A DNA stretch of 64,000 nucleotides from Albimonas sp963977235. Its GTDB lineage: Bacteria > Pseudomonadota > Alphaproteobacteria > Rhodobacterales > Rhodobacteraceae. The notes beneath the pieces were generated by a model. It was not told the origin of the DNA and did no database searches. It saw only the letters and a list, made by a program, of their open reading frames with translations. Both the position numbers and the translations under genes were made by a program. Positions 8,974 through 17,419 of the stretch are shown in pieces. The stretch is taken from positions 4,167 through 68,166 of the forward strand of contig NZ_CAXBOD010000020.1 in NCBI RefSeq assembly GCF_963977235.1, in the 5' to 3' direction. Each line of letters starts with the position of its first letter. Positions within the stretch are counted from its first letter, which is position 1.

Positions 8974-9794
8974 CCGGTCGCTTCGCCTTCCCTCCCCGCC
9001 GCGGACTCGCCGTGTGCGCCGCGCTGTTCGCGGCTTCGATGCTGCCCGCGCCCGACGCGCTCGCCGGCGCCTGGACCTTGCCGGAAGGCGACGGGCAGGC
9101 GATCCTGGGCTTGGTGGTCAACAACGCCGACCGGACCTTCGATGGCTCCGGCACGGTGATCGGCGGCGGCGGGCTCGACCGGATCGAGGTGACCGGCTTC
9201 GTCGAATACGGCCTGCGCGACGACCTCACCCTGATCGGCCAGACCACGCTGACCAGCCGCGAGACGGCGCCCCCCTTCGCGTCGGACTATCAGGGACTGG
9301 ACTACACGGAGCTGGGGCTCCGCCAGCGTCTGGCGCAGGGCGAGCGCTGGGTGATCTCCGGCCAGGGCTCGGTCCGCCTGCCCGGCGCCACCGACTCCCG
9401 CGACCCGGCCCAGGCGGGCATCACCGACGTCGAGACCGACCTGCGCCTGCTGCTCGGCCGCTCCGGCAAGGCCGCCGGCCTGCCTGCATTCGCCGAGCTT
9501 CAGACGGGCTACCGGGTCCGCTTCGACGATCCCCCCAACGAGATCCGCGTCGACGCCTCCTTCGGGGTTCGGCCGCACGACGACTGGTTGCTGCTGGGGC
9601 AGAGCTTCACGACCCTGTCCGACGGTTCGGCGCGCGGCGTGTTTCCCGACAGCGACTACGTCAAGCTGCAGGCCAGTGTCGTCTACGACGTGACCGAAGC
9701 CTGGTCGGTGCAGGTCGGCGCGTTCGCCACCGTCTGGGGCCGCAACGCCCTGGTCGAACGCGCAGCCCTGGCCGCCGTCTGGCGACGGTTCTGA
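8970..9794 (+). CDS. Outer-membrane beta-barrel protein, putative glycan export or surface component
   Basis: A 274-residue protein with a signal peptide (about residues 1-32, ending APDALAGA) and a body of alternating amphipathic strands ending in an aromatic residue (AALAAVWRRF), typical of outer-membrane barrels recognised by the BAM machinery. The repeated pattern (ITVYGLRDDLTLIGQ-like strands with short turns) suggests about 12 strands. It overlaps the response-regulator gene by ATGA and sits 4 bp before the kinase gene, inside the polysaccharide operon. I infer that it forms the outer-membrane part of the export route, replacing the BcsC barrel, but no TPR region is present and a pore has not been shown. 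No specific family is recognised. Confidence 0.6.
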   Translation: MTGRFAFPPRRGLAVCAALFAASMLPAPDALAGAWTLPEGDGQAILGLVVNNADRTFDGSGTVIGGGGLDRIEVTGFVEYGLRDDLTLIGQTTLTSRETAPPFASDYQGLDYTELGLRQRLAQGERWVISGQGSVRLPGATDSRDPAQAGITDVETDLRLLLGRSGKAAGLPAFAELQTGYRVRFDDPPNEIRVDASFGVRPHDDWLLLGQSFTTLSDGSARGVFPDSDYVKLQASVVYDVTEAWSVQVGAFATVWGRNALVERAALAAVWRRF

Positions 9795-9798
9795 GCGC

Positions 9799-11919
9799 GT
9801 GTCCTTCCCGCCGCCCCGCCTCGGACCGTCCCGAGAGCGTCGGGCCCGCAGCCGCGCCACGCGCCGGCGCGGCGGGCCGATCGAGCTGTGGATGGTGGCG
9901 CTCGCCTGCATCGGCATCATCGGCGTCGCCGGCTGGTCGGCCTATTTCGATCTGCGCCAGACCATCGGCGCAGCGGGAGAGCGCAACGCCAGGGCGGCCG
10001 ACCTTCTCGCGATCCAGATTTCGAACACGGTGCAGAACGCCAGCCTCCAGATCGAGGTGCAGATGGAGGAGCTGGCCAAGGGCTGGATAGACGACCCCAT
10101 CCGCTTCTCCCGTCGCCATGCGCCGATGTTGACCGCGCTCGCGGATTCCAGCGACGCCATCGACGCTGTCGTGGCCGCCGGCCTGGAGGGCGTCGTGCTG
10201 TGGAGCACCACCACCCGCATCGTCGGCGTCGATATCTCCGATCGCGAGTACTTCCGCGACGCAATGAGCGCCCCGCCCGGGACGATGGTTCTCGGCGACC
10301 CGATCATCTCGCGCGGGACGGGGCGCTATCTCACGCCGCTGGCCTGGCCGGTGCACGATGCTGACGGGGTGCGGAAGGGCGTACTTGCGGCATCGCTTGA
10401 CGTAGGGTTCTTCGGCTCGTTCGTCGAGACCCTGGCCCTCGAGCCCGGGATGACCGTCGAAGTCGCCACCAACAAGGGCGAGCGGGTCCTGGTCGCCTCG
10501 CTATCCGAAGAAGTTCGCGCACCGCGCCGGTCGACCTCCGAGGACGCCATCTTCGAGGCGATGATGAGCGCGGCAGGGCTTGGGGGCGGCGCTGGAGTGC
10601 TGGCGGCCGGAGCGCAGGCGCCCAACCTAGACTACCGCATTTCGGTCACGCAGGACATCGCGCCTGCGATCTCGGATTGGAAGCTTCGTGCGATAGTGAC
10701 CACAGCCTTCGCCATCTCGCTGGCCGCGATACTCGCGGTGTCCGCGGTGTCAGTGCGCAATCGGCAGTTTGCGCTGGTCACGGCGATGATCCGCGCCCGC
10801 AACGACGAGCGCGCGGCCACCCGCGCGCGTGCCGAGTTCGAGGCGATCTTCGAGAGTGTTGGCGACAGCGTGGTGATCTACGATGCAGACGGCGAGTTCT
10901 CCCGCGCGAGCCGCGCGGCGCTGAACCAGCTGGGCGCCGCCGACGCGGAAAGCGCGGTCGAGCGGCTGCTGGAGATTTTCCCCGAAATCGAGGAGGATCA
11001 GGGCTCCCCGCGACGCGACTTGGCGGCGCGCGAGGCCGTCGGCCCGGACGGGGTCGTGCGGGAGTTTTCCTGCGCCGTGAGCCGCGTCGAAACGGGCGCC
11101 CGTCTCACCCTATTCTGTATCCTGCGCGACCTTACGCAGGAGCGTCGCTTGGAGCGCGCGCGCGCTCGTTTCGTCGCTTCGGTCAATCATGAGCTGCGCA
11201 CGCCGCTCACCTCGCTCAAGGGCTCGCTCGATATGTTCGCCCGCCATTTCGCTGCCGGGCTGGACGCGGACGCGGCCACGCTCATCAAGCTGTCGCAGCG
11301 CAACGCAGAGCGGCTCTTGAACCTGGTCAACGACGTTCTCACCGTGCAGGCGATCGATGCGGACGGCTTGTCGTTGAGCGTCGCGCCGGTGAAAGCCGAC
11401 GAGGCCGTCCAGGACGCCGTCGACAGTCTCCAGGGCTATGCCGACGGGTTCGGGGTGCGGTTGATCCTCGTCACCGACGGTTCGCACCCCACGATCCTGG
11501 TGGATCGGGACCGGTTGCTGCAGGTCTTCGCGAACCTCATCTCGAATGCCGTGAAGTTCAGCCCCCGCAACGGCGAGGTGCGCGTGTCGATGGCAGTGGA
11601 GGCCGGCTCGGTCGTGTATGAAGTAGCGGATGACGGCGACGGCATCCCCTGGGACCTCCGCGCGCGCCTGTTCGAGCGTTTCGCGCCGGGTCGGGATCGG
11701 GGGGGCATCGCCGGGGCGCAGGGGACGGGTCTCGGCCTTGCCATCAGCCATGAGCTCGTCACCCGCCTCGGCGGAGACATCGGCTACGAGACCCGGGCCG
11801 TCGGCGAAATCGCCCCTGGCGAAGCATCGGGCACCGTGTTCCGGATCCGTTTCGCCGTTCATGGCGGCGACGACCGGGCGGGCGAGGGGCGACAGGGCGC
11901 GCCGCGAGAGGAGGTCTGA
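9799..11919 (+). CDS. Membrane sensor histidine kinase (dCache-like, PAS, HisKA, HATPase)
   Basis: A 706-residue kinase starting at GTG 9799, 4 bp after the barrel gene. Membrane helices at about 29-50 and 295-318 bracket a periplasmic sensor of some 240 residues; WSTTTRIVGVDISDREYFRDA is the dCache signature seen in chemoreceptors and kinases that bind small ligands. A PAS-like domain (about 345-450) and coiled linker lead to HisKA (NHELRTPLTSLKG, phosphorylated His) and an HATPase with NLISNAVKFSP, DDGDGIP and GTGLGLAIS. It lacks its own receiver, so phosphate should pass to the REC protein encoded 1 bp overlap downstream. It probably tunes the polysaccharide operon in which it lies to an external signal. 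Confidence 0.9.
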   Translation: MSFPPPRLGPSRERRARSRATRRRGGPIELWMVALACIGIIGVAGWSAYFDLRQTIGAAGERNARAADLLAIQISNTVQNASLQIEVQMEELAKGWIDDPIRFSRRHAPMLTALADSSDAIDAVVAAGLEGVVLWSTTTRIVGVDISDREYFRDAMSAPPGTMVLGDPIISRGTGRYLTPLAWPVHDADGVRKGVLAASLDVGFFGSFVETLALEPGMTVEVATNKGERVLVASLSEEVRAPRRSTSEDAIFEAMMSAAGLGGGAGVLAAGAQAPNLDYRISVTQDIAPAISDWKLRAIVTTAFAISLAAILAVSAVSVRNRQFALVTAMIRARNDERAATRARAEFEAIFESVGDSVVIYDADGEFSRASRAALNQLGAADAESAVERLLEIFPEIEEDQGSPRRDLAAREAVGPDGVVREFSCAVSRVETGARLTLFCILRDLTQERRLERARARFVASVNHELRTPLTSLKGSLDMFARHFAAGLDADAATLIKLSQRNAERLLNLVNDVLTVQAIDADGLSLSVAPVKADEAVQDAVDSLQGYADGFGVRLILVTDGSHPTILVDRDRLLQVFANLISNAVKFSPRNGEVRVSMAVEAGSVVYEVADDGDGIPWDLRARLFERFAPGRDRGGIAGAQGTGLGLAISHELVTRLGGDIGYETRAVGEIAPGEASGTVFRIRFAVHGGDDRAGEGRQGAPREEV

Positions 11920-12302
11920 TGAGATTGCTCTACGTTGATGACGAGGAGGACATCCTCCAGCTTGCGAGGATCGCGATGCGGTTCGAGGAGGGCGTTGAAG
12001 TGACCCTCGCGTTGTCCGGCGCGCAGGCGCTGGAAATCCTGGAGACGCAGTCTTTCGACGCCCTGGTGATCGACGCCATGATGCCCGCGCCGGATGGCCC
12101 GCAGGTGGTCGCGCAGCTCCGCTCGGATCCCCGCTTCGAGGGCCTTGCAATCGTGTTGGCGAGCGCGATGACCCACGGGCCGGAGCACGACCGGATCGTG
12201 CAGGCCGGCGCGGATCGCGTCATCGCCAAGCCGTTCGACCTTGCCACGCTGCGCGTCATGTTGGACCAGCTGATCCTGCAGCGTGCGGGCAGGGCGTCCT
12301 GA
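11919..12302 (+). CDS. Single-domain response regulator (REC only)
   Basis: A 127-residue receiver with no output domain: YVDDEED acid pocket, phospho-acceptor Asp in VIDAMMPAPDG, ASAM switch position and AKPF lysine. It overlaps the kinase stop by one base (TGATG). Lone receivers of this kind act as the Spo0F-type middle step of a phosphorelay: kinase to receiver to HPt to final receiver. All four components are present in this one operon, so I place it between the kinase (9799-11919) and the HPt protein (2286-2660). Direct binding to the synthase machinery is an alternative. It is the last gene of the operon; no convincing terminator follows. Confidence 0.85.
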   Translation: MRLLYVDDEEDILQLARIAMRFEEGVEVTLALSGAQALEILETQSFDALVIDAMMPAPDGPQVVAQLRSDPRFEGLAIVLASAMTHGPEHDRIVQAGADRVIAKPFDLATLRVMLDQLILQRAGRAS

Positions 12303-12404
12303 TGCGGCACTGTCGCGTCGATGGGCTCAGGCTTGAGGTGCTCCCCGATACCGGACATGCGGCTAAGCCACGTTTCGTGGGGGAGCGAGGACTAACCGTA
12401 TAGC

Positions 12405-13290
12405 GGGGAAGAGGCGGCGCTGCAGCGTCGAATTCAAGGCAAAGGTGACGCTGATCCACACCCAGAAGCGACAGGCGTCGAAGGCACGTCCGGCGTGTTT
12501 TCGCAAGGCCGAGGGGGCGGCGGCCGATCGGGTGACGGAGCCATCGAAGCTGCACGCGAAGATTGAAGAACTGGTCGTGGAACGTCATCCTTTGCGGACG
12601 GCCTCCGGACGATGAGCGTGTCCCGGAGGCGAGAGATGTTAGATCCCGCTCAGCTGCGCCTGTCGATCGCACGGCGGTGCAGGCTCGTGGCGATCAGCCG
12701 GTCTGCGTGTCTTAGGACCGGCCAAAAGCGAGAGTCCGCTGAACCGGGCCCTGATGCGGCTGATCGACGAGCCGCTGTTGGAGACGTCGTGGTACGGCTC
12801 GCGCCAGATGGCCCGGCTTCTACGCCGCCGGGCCACGAGGTCGGGCGCAAGCGCATCCTGCGGCTGATGGCGAAGATCGGCGTTCAAGCCGTCTACCAGC
12901 GTCCAAAGTCATCGCAACCGCGCCCTGACCACAAGGTCTAGCCGTACCTACTGCGGAACAGGATCGTCGACCGGCCTGTTCAGGTCTGGCGCACGGGACA
13001 CCCCCTGCAGCCCGATGCGCCGCGGGTTCCTCTAATCGGTCGCGGTCTTGGACTGGGCGACGCGGAAGGCGCCGGCCTGGCGTGTGTCGAACACGGTCCA
13101 CGCGGACGTCTGCGTCGAGAAGCTGAAGAGGTCCTGGTGCGGAACGGTCCGCCGTAGAACTTCAACACCGAGCAAGTTGGTCAGTTCACCAGCCTGCGAA
13201 ATCACCGGCGTGCTTTAGCACGCAGGCGTGCGCATCGATAAGCGCCACGGCCACGCGGTCAACGCCGACAAAATGAATCGGCGAAGACGC
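12405..13290 (+). mobile_element. Decayed IS3-family element (orfA and orfB remnants)
   Basis: Pieces of an IS3 transposase are spread over three frames. At 12411-12605 an OrfA helix-turn-helix start (RRRCSVEFKAKVTL) and its coiled end (SKLHAKIEELVVERHP) are readable. From 12612 OrfB begins (SRRREMLDPAQLRLSIARRC), jumps frame at about 12715 (SPLNRALMRLIDEPLLETSWYGSRQMARLLRR) and again at about 12830 (GHEVGRKRILRLMAKIG...YQRPKSSQPRPDHKV), where a TAG follows. Further on, FNTEQVGQFTSLRN and HAGVRIDKRHG at about 13158-13240 are traces of the DDE region (relatives: FNTDQGSQFTS). Stops, frameshifts and loss of the central catalytic part show it is long dead. It separates the polysaccharide operon from the AhpD/TetR pair. 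Confidence 0.75.
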
Positions 13291-13325
13291 GCGCGCCTTC
13301 GCCGAACCGAGGGGCGCAGGCGCCC

Positions 13326-13889
13326 TCAGGCGGCCTTGTCGGCCGGCTCCCAGGCGAACTTTTGCATCACCGGGTCGACCGGCGTCTGCGCGAAGCGGTT
13401 GGTGTAGTTGGAAATGATCTTCTGGCTCAGGCCCAGGATCACCTCCAGCACGTTCTGTCTCGTGAAACCGGCGCCGAGGAAGGCCTTCAGGTCGGCCTCC
13501 GGCACGTCGCCGCGACCCCGCATCACCTGCAGGATGAAGGTGCGCAGCGCCTCCAGCTTCGGCGTCGGCAGCGGGGTCTCGTCGCGCAGCGCCTGGCTGA
13601 TCGCGTCGTCCACCTTCATCGCCTTGGCGATACCGGTATGGGCAGGCACGCAGTAGTGGCAGCGGTTCTCGACGTTGATCGTCTGCCAGACCACGGTCTT
13701 CTCCTCGTCGGTGAAGCTGGTCTGCAGGAACAGCGCGTGCAGGACCTGGTAGCCCTCGTAGGCCGCGGGCGACTCGGCGAGGACCGCGTGCAGCCCCGGC
13801 AGGCGTCCGAAGGCGGCCTTGGACTTCTCGATCAGGGGCTTCGAGCCCTCGGGCGCGGTGGTCTCGTCGTGCTTGGCGAACTCGATCAT
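13326..13889 (-). CDS. AhpD-like carboxymuconolactone decarboxylase family protein
   Basis: A 187-residue protein with the AhpD redox motif CHYCVPAH (C-x-x-C-x-x-x-H) preceded by the conserved acidic residue region (VWQTINVENR). AhpD-type proteins reduce peroxides or act as small-molecule thiol reductants; the decarboxylase name of the family is historical. The ATG at 13889 is supported by the start of the conserved region and by the GGACGCCC... leader having no earlier in-frame similarity. It is divergent from a TetR gene, and the shared 165-bp gap carries two palindromes, so repression by that TetR protein is likely. The natural substrate is unknown. Confidence 0.8.
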   Translation of the reverse strand: MIEFAKHDETTAPEGSKPLIEKSKAAFGRLPGLHAVLAESPAAYEGYQVLHALFLQTSFTDEEKTVVWQTINVENRCHYCVPAHTGIAKAMKVDDAISQALRDETPLPTPKLEALRTFILQVMRGRGDVPEADLKAFLGAGFTRQNVLEVILGLSQKIISNYTNRFAQTPVDPVMQKFAWEPADKAA

Positions 13890-13951
13890 CTCGGGCGTCC
13901 TTTTCGTTCGGCCGGCGCGGGTCGCCGGCGGCACGGCAGAGGTAGGTCCTT

Positions 13952-13991
13952 TTGAGCGAACGCTCAATGCCGGATTTGAGCAATCACTCAA
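13952..13991. promoter_or_regulatory. Tandem palindromic operator, probably for the adjacent TetR repressor
   Basis: Two palindromes 24 bp apart start to start: TTGAGCGAACGCTCAA (13952-13967, 7-bp perfect arms) and TTGAGCAATCACTCAA (13976-13991, outer 5-bp arms perfect). Both have the same TTGAG...CTCAA frame and lie between the divergent AhpD-like and TetR genes, the usual place for a TetR autoregulatory site. Confidence 0.7.
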
Positions 13992-14054
13992 TCGTGCATG
14001 CGCGGCCTGCGTCGCTCGCGGGACAAGCCGCACGCGAGGCGATAGGATGCGACC

Positions 14055-14687
14055 ATGAAACGAGCTCGGCCCTACGATCGCGAGGCGGCGCTGGACGCGG
14101 CCATGGCGCTGTTCTGGCGCAAGGGCTACCACGCGACCTCGCTCAAGGATCTCGAGGCGGCGCTGGCGATGAAGCCGGGCAGCATCTATGCGGCCTTCCG
14201 CAGCAAGGAGGCGCTGTTTCTCACCAGCCTCGAGCGCTACTTCCAGCGCAGCCTGGCCGGGCTCGACGCCCGCATGGCAAAGGCGGAGACGGTGCTGGGC
14301 GGGCTGGCCGACCATCTGCGCGGCTTCGGCGCGCCCGAGGCGCCGGAGGCCGAATACCGCGACGGCGCGCGCATGTGCATGATCGTGAAGACCCTGGTCG
14401 AGACGACCGAGGCCGACGGCGCCGTCGCGGCTCGCGCGCGCGAATGTTTCGACGGCATGCGCGCGGCCTTCGCCCAATGGTTCCGCCGCGCGCAGGAGGC
14501 CGGAGAGCTGCCGCCGGACGCCGACCCGGAGCGGCTCGCGCGACGCTACCAGACCGAGATCTCGGCGCTGCGTCTGGAGGCGCATCGCGGCGGAGATCCC
14601 GCGGCGCTGGTAGAGCTGGCCGACGCCCTGGCTCGCGATGTGCAGGCATGGGGTCGCCCGGAGACGGGCACCGCCCGCCTCCACTGA
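14055..14687 (+). CDS. TetR/AcrR-family transcriptional repressor
   Basis: A 210-residue regulator. The N-terminal helix-turn-helix is complete: DREAALDAAMALFWRKGYHATSLKDLEAAL followed by KPGSIYAAFRSKEALF, the typical TetR recognition helix segment. The ligand domain is variable and shows no specific subfamily, though FWRKGY...SIYAAF is common in regulators of thiol and electrophile stress genes. It is transcribed away from the AhpD-like gene; two matching palindromes between them are its probable operators, so it should repress both genes until an inducer (perhaps an electrophile or peroxide) binds. ATG 14055 fits the family start (MKRARPYDREAAL). Confidence 0.9.
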   Translation: MKRARPYDREAALDAAMALFWRKGYHATSLKDLEAALAMKPGSIYAAFRSKEALFLTSLERYFQRSLAGLDARMAKAETVLGGLADHLRGFGAPEAPEAEYRDGARMCMIVKTLVETTEADGAVAARARECFDGMRAAFAQWFRRAQEAGELPPDADPERLARRYQTEISALRLEAHRGGDPAALVELADALARDVQAWGRPETGTARLH

Positions 14688-14706
14688 CGCGGACGGACAG
14701 CCCGGC

Positions 14707-15450
14707 TCAGCGCCGGCGCGCCGCCTGCCAGGTCTCGAACCTCGCCTGGTTCTCGGAGTCGGTGAGCGGGTAGAGGCCAATCACCGGGCGACCGGCGCGG
14801 ACCTCCTCGAGGACGAAATCCTCGTAGCTCTCCATCGACACGGCCTCGCGGGCGATGTCGTCGGCCAGCGCGCGGGGGATCACCATCACCCCGTCGCCGT
14901 CGCCCACCACGATGTCGCCGGGATAGACCGCCACGCCGCCGCAGCCGATGGGCACGTCGATGTCGATGGCGTGGTGCCTGGTGAGGTTCGTCGGCGCCGA
15001 GGGGCCGGCGGCGAAGACCGGCAGGGACAGCTCCGCGGCCCCCTCGACGTCGCGCACGCCGCCGTCGGTGACCACGCCCGCCGCTCCGCGAACCTCGAGA
15101 CGGGTCAGCAGGATCGAGCCTGCAGACGCGGCCGAAACGTCGCGGCGGCAGTCCATGACCAGGACATGACCTTCCGGGCAGGTCTCCACCGCCACGCGCT
15201 GGGGATGGTCCCGCTCCCGGAACGCCTCCAGCGGGTCGGTGTCCTCGCGCGCGGGGATGTGGCGCAGGGTGAAGGCCGGCCCGACCATCCGCGGGCCGCC
15301 CGCGCGCAGCGGCGCCACACCCTGCACATAGGCGTTGCGGAAGCCGCGCTTGAACAGAAGCGTCGCGAGCGAGGCGGTGCTGACCCGCCGAAGCTGGTCC
15401 AGGGTCTCGGGCGCCAGCGGGATCTCGGCTGCGGGCCTGGGGTCGGGCAT
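14707..15450 (-). CDS. RraA-like family protein (aldolase or dehydratase-type fold)
   Basis: A 247-residue protein of the RraA/HMG-aldolase family. It shows the conserved GVVTDGGVRDV motif (Arg and Asp at the active site) and DVPIGCGGVAVYPGDIVVGDGDGV. The RNase E regulator RraA is shorter; family members of this size in sugar-acid operons are thought to be metal-dependent aldolases or related lyases. Here it ends an operon with KDG kinase and an SDR, so a catabolic role in cleaving or processing a keto acid is more likely than RNase regulation. The start ATG 15450 lies 18 bp after the kinase stop. Exact reaction unknown. Confidence 0.8.
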   Translation of the reverse strand: MPDPRPAAEIPLAPETLDQLRRVSTASLATLLFKRGFRNAYVQGVAPLRAGGPRMVGPAFTLRHIPAREDTDPLEAFRERDHPQRVAVETCPEGHVLVMDCRRDVSAASAGSILLTRLEVRGAAGVVTDGGVRDVEGAAELSLPVFAAGPSAPTNLTRHHAIDIDVPIGCGGVAVYPGDIVVGDGDGVMVIPRALADDIAREAVSMESYEDFVLEEVRAGRPVIGLYPLTDSENQARFETWQAARRR

Positions 15451-15468
15451 GTCGGGCGAGCCTCGTGT

Positions 15469-16389
15469 TCAGGAGGAGAAGGCGGGGTCGGGCGGCGGCG
15501 CGAGCGCGCCGCGCACCGAGATGACGTGACGCGCGAGGGCCGAGGCGTGGGCGATCCGCGTGGCCAGACCCTCGCCGGAGTCGAAGCGCGACAGGAACCC
15601 GGCGTTGAACGCGTCGCCGGCCGCCGTGGTGTCGACGACGGCGTCGGCGGGCGGCGTCTCGACCTCCCCGGTCTCCTCCCCCGCGTCGTAGAGCACCGGG
15701 CCCGGCCCGTCCTTGACCACCACGCACCGCGCGCCCGCGCTCCGGTAGCGGTCGAGCACCGCCTGGCCATCGCGATCGCCGAAATGGAGCGCATCGTCCT
15801 CGCGCGACGGCAGAGCGATGTCGCAGACCTGCGCGCCGCGCATGATCCAGGCGCGCATCTCGTCGGCGTCGGACCACAGGGCGGGACGCAGGTTGGGGTC
15901 GAAGGCGACGGTCCGGCCCCGGTCGCGGGCGCGGGACAGCGCGTCGAGCAGCGCTTGCCGTCCGGCCCGCGGCAGGATGCCCAGGGTTATGCCCGAGAAG
16001 AACAGGAGGTCCGAGGCCTCCATCGCGGCGTCGAGCCGGGCCGGATCCTCGGCGAGGTTCCGCGCGGCGGAGGCCGAGCGCCAGTAGCAGAACCGCCGCT
16101 CCGCCCCGTCCAACGCGATCATGTAGAGCCCGATGGACTCCCCTGCCCGGCGCTGGATGAACCGCGTGTCGACGCCGGCGGACCCGATCGCCGAGATCAT
16201 CGCGTCCGAGGGCGCGTCGTCCCCCGCCGCCGACAGATAGGCGCAGCGGGCGTCGGGGCGGAGGCGGCGGAAGTACCAGGCGGTGTTGTATGTGTCGCCT
16301 GCGTAGTCGAGCCGATAAGCCCTCGGGTCGCGCGCGTCGCCGGCAGGCGACAACTCGGCCATGCATTCGCCGATGGACAGGAAGCGCAT
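15469..16389 (-). CDS. kdgK: PfkB-family sugar kinase, probably 2-keto-3-deoxygluconate kinase
   Basis: A 306-residue ribokinase-fold kinase. The N-terminal MRFLSIGECMAELSP and the glycine-rich region AGDTYNTAWYFRRL match KDG kinases, and the C-terminal PfkB signature DTTAAGDAFNAGFL carries the catalytic Asp and the anion hole. KDG kinase phosphorylates 2-keto-3-deoxygluconate, the common intermediate of uronate and sugar-acid breakdown. A clear ribosome binding site (GGAGGG) precedes ATG 16389. It lies between an SDR and an RraA-like gene and near TRAP and GntR genes, all fitting sugar-acid use. A kinase for a related deoxy-keto acid cannot be excluded. Confidence 0.85.
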   Translation of the reverse strand: MRFLSIGECMAELSPAGDARDPRAYRLDYAGDTYNTAWYFRRLRPDARCAYLSAAGDDAPSDAMISAIGSAGVDTRFIQRRAGESIGLYMIALDGAERRFCYWRSASAARNLAEDPARLDAAMEASDLLFFSGITLGILPRAGRQALLDALSRARDRGRTVAFDPNLRPALWSDADEMRAWIMRGAQVCDIALPSREDDALHFGDRDGQAVLDRYRSAGARCVVVKDGPGPVLYDAGEETGEVETPPADAVVDTTAAGDAFNAGFLSRFDSGEGLATRIAHASALARHVISVRGALAPPPDPAFSS

Positions 16390-16443
16390 GGGGATCCCTC
16401 CGCGCAGACCCGGCGGCGCGGGCGGCGCCGCCGGGCGAGGACC

Positions 16444-17187
16444 TCAGCTGAACAGCGTGCCGCCGTTGATGTCGACGTTGGTTCCGGTCATGAACGCCGC
16501 GTCCGGGCCGGCGAGGAAGGCGACCAGGCGGGCCACGTCCTCGGAAGTTCCTTCGCGGCGCATCGGCGTGGCGCCAGCGACCTTGGCGCGCACCTCGTCG
16601 GGGGTGAAGGTATTGTGGAAGTCGGTGTCGATCATGCCGGGGCACAGCGCGTTGACGCGGATGTCGGGGCCGAGCTCCTTGGCCAGTCCGCGCGTCATGG
16701 TCATCACCGCGCCTTTCGAGGCGCCGTAAGCCACCGCGCCGCCGCCGCCGCCGTCGCGCCCGGCCTGACTGGCGATGTTGACGATCGCGCCGGCGGTCAT
16801 GTGGCGCAGGCAGGCCCGGGTCATCAGGAAGGCGCTGGTCACGTTCAGCGCCAGCACCGCGTTCCAGTGCTCGGGCTCCATCTCGGCGATGGTTTTTCGC
16901 GCGATCAGGCCGCCTGTGTTGTTGACCAGCACGTGGATGCCGCCGAAGGCCTCGGTGGCCGCGTCGGCCAGCGCCTGCGCGTCCTCGGGCCGGGTCAGGT
17001 CGCCCCGCATCGCGAAGGCGCGGCCGCCGGCCTGCTTGATCGCCGCGACCGTCGCCTCGGCGCCCTCGGCGCTGGAGTGGTAGTTGATGGCCACGTCGGC
17101 GCCATCGGCGGCCAGCGCCAGCGCGCAGGCCCGCCCGATGTCGCGTCCGCCGCCGGTGATGATCGCCGCTTTGCCGCTCAGTCTCAT
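16444..17187 (-). CDS. SDR-family oxidoreductase (KduD/FabG-like)
   Basis: A classical short-chain dehydrogenase of 247 residues. The NAD(P) motif is TGGGRDIG, NNTGG stands in the NNAG position, and the catalytic set is Ser (NIASQAG), Tyr and Lys (YGASKGA). The end GTNVDINGGTLFS is the usual C-terminus. The ATG at 17187 (MRLSGKAA) was preferred over an upstream ATG at 17202 because AGCAGGA sits just ahead of it. Beside KDG kinase the likely role is oxidation or reduction of a sugar acid, for example a 2-keto-3-deoxy or onate step as with KduD. NNTGG instead of NNAGG is a small deviation seen in some members. Confidence 0.85.
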   Translation of the reverse strand: MRLSGKAAIITGGGRDIGRACALALAADGADVAINYHSSAEGAEATVAAIKQAGGRAFAMRGDLTRPEDAQALADAATEAFGGIHVLVNNTGGLIARKTIAEMEPEHWNAVLALNVTSAFLMTRACLRHMTAGAIVNIASQAGRDGGGGGAVAYGASKGAVMTMTRGLAKELGPDIRVNALCPGMIDTDFHNTFTPDEVRAKVAGATPMRREGTSEDVARLVAFLAGPDAAFMTGTNVDINGGTLFS

Positions 17188-17295
17188 GTCCTGCTCTCGC
17201 ATGCTTCCCGGTCCTCGTCGATGCGACGGCCGCCTGAGCGGCCCGTCGGTCGGGTGTGGTCATGGGTGGCCCGGAACCGTGCGGCTGGTCAAGTG

Positions 17296-17318
17296 TTGAA
17301 TACAAGATGGAATACACG
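17296..17318. promoter_or_regulatory. GntR-type box upstream of the sdr-kdgK-rraA operon
   Basis: TTGAATACAAGATGGAATACACG contains the direct repeat GAATACA spaced by AGATG. A near copy is present at 18185-18207 before the TRAP genes. It lies between the divergent SDR and GntR genes, so it is probably bound by the GntR protein encoded at 17420. Confidence 0.65.
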
Positions 17319-17419
17319 TAGCCTGAAGGCCGCAGGCGCCGCGGCTCGCGGGCCAGCGGGCGCGCGCTGGAAAATCCCGACGCCGCCGGCTATCACGCGA
17401 GGCGACGGGAGAGTGCAGC

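Noticed and set aside
14707..15450. RNase E inhibitor RraA
   Set aside because: Longer than RraA and placed in a sugar-acid operon; the family also contains aldolases, which fits better.
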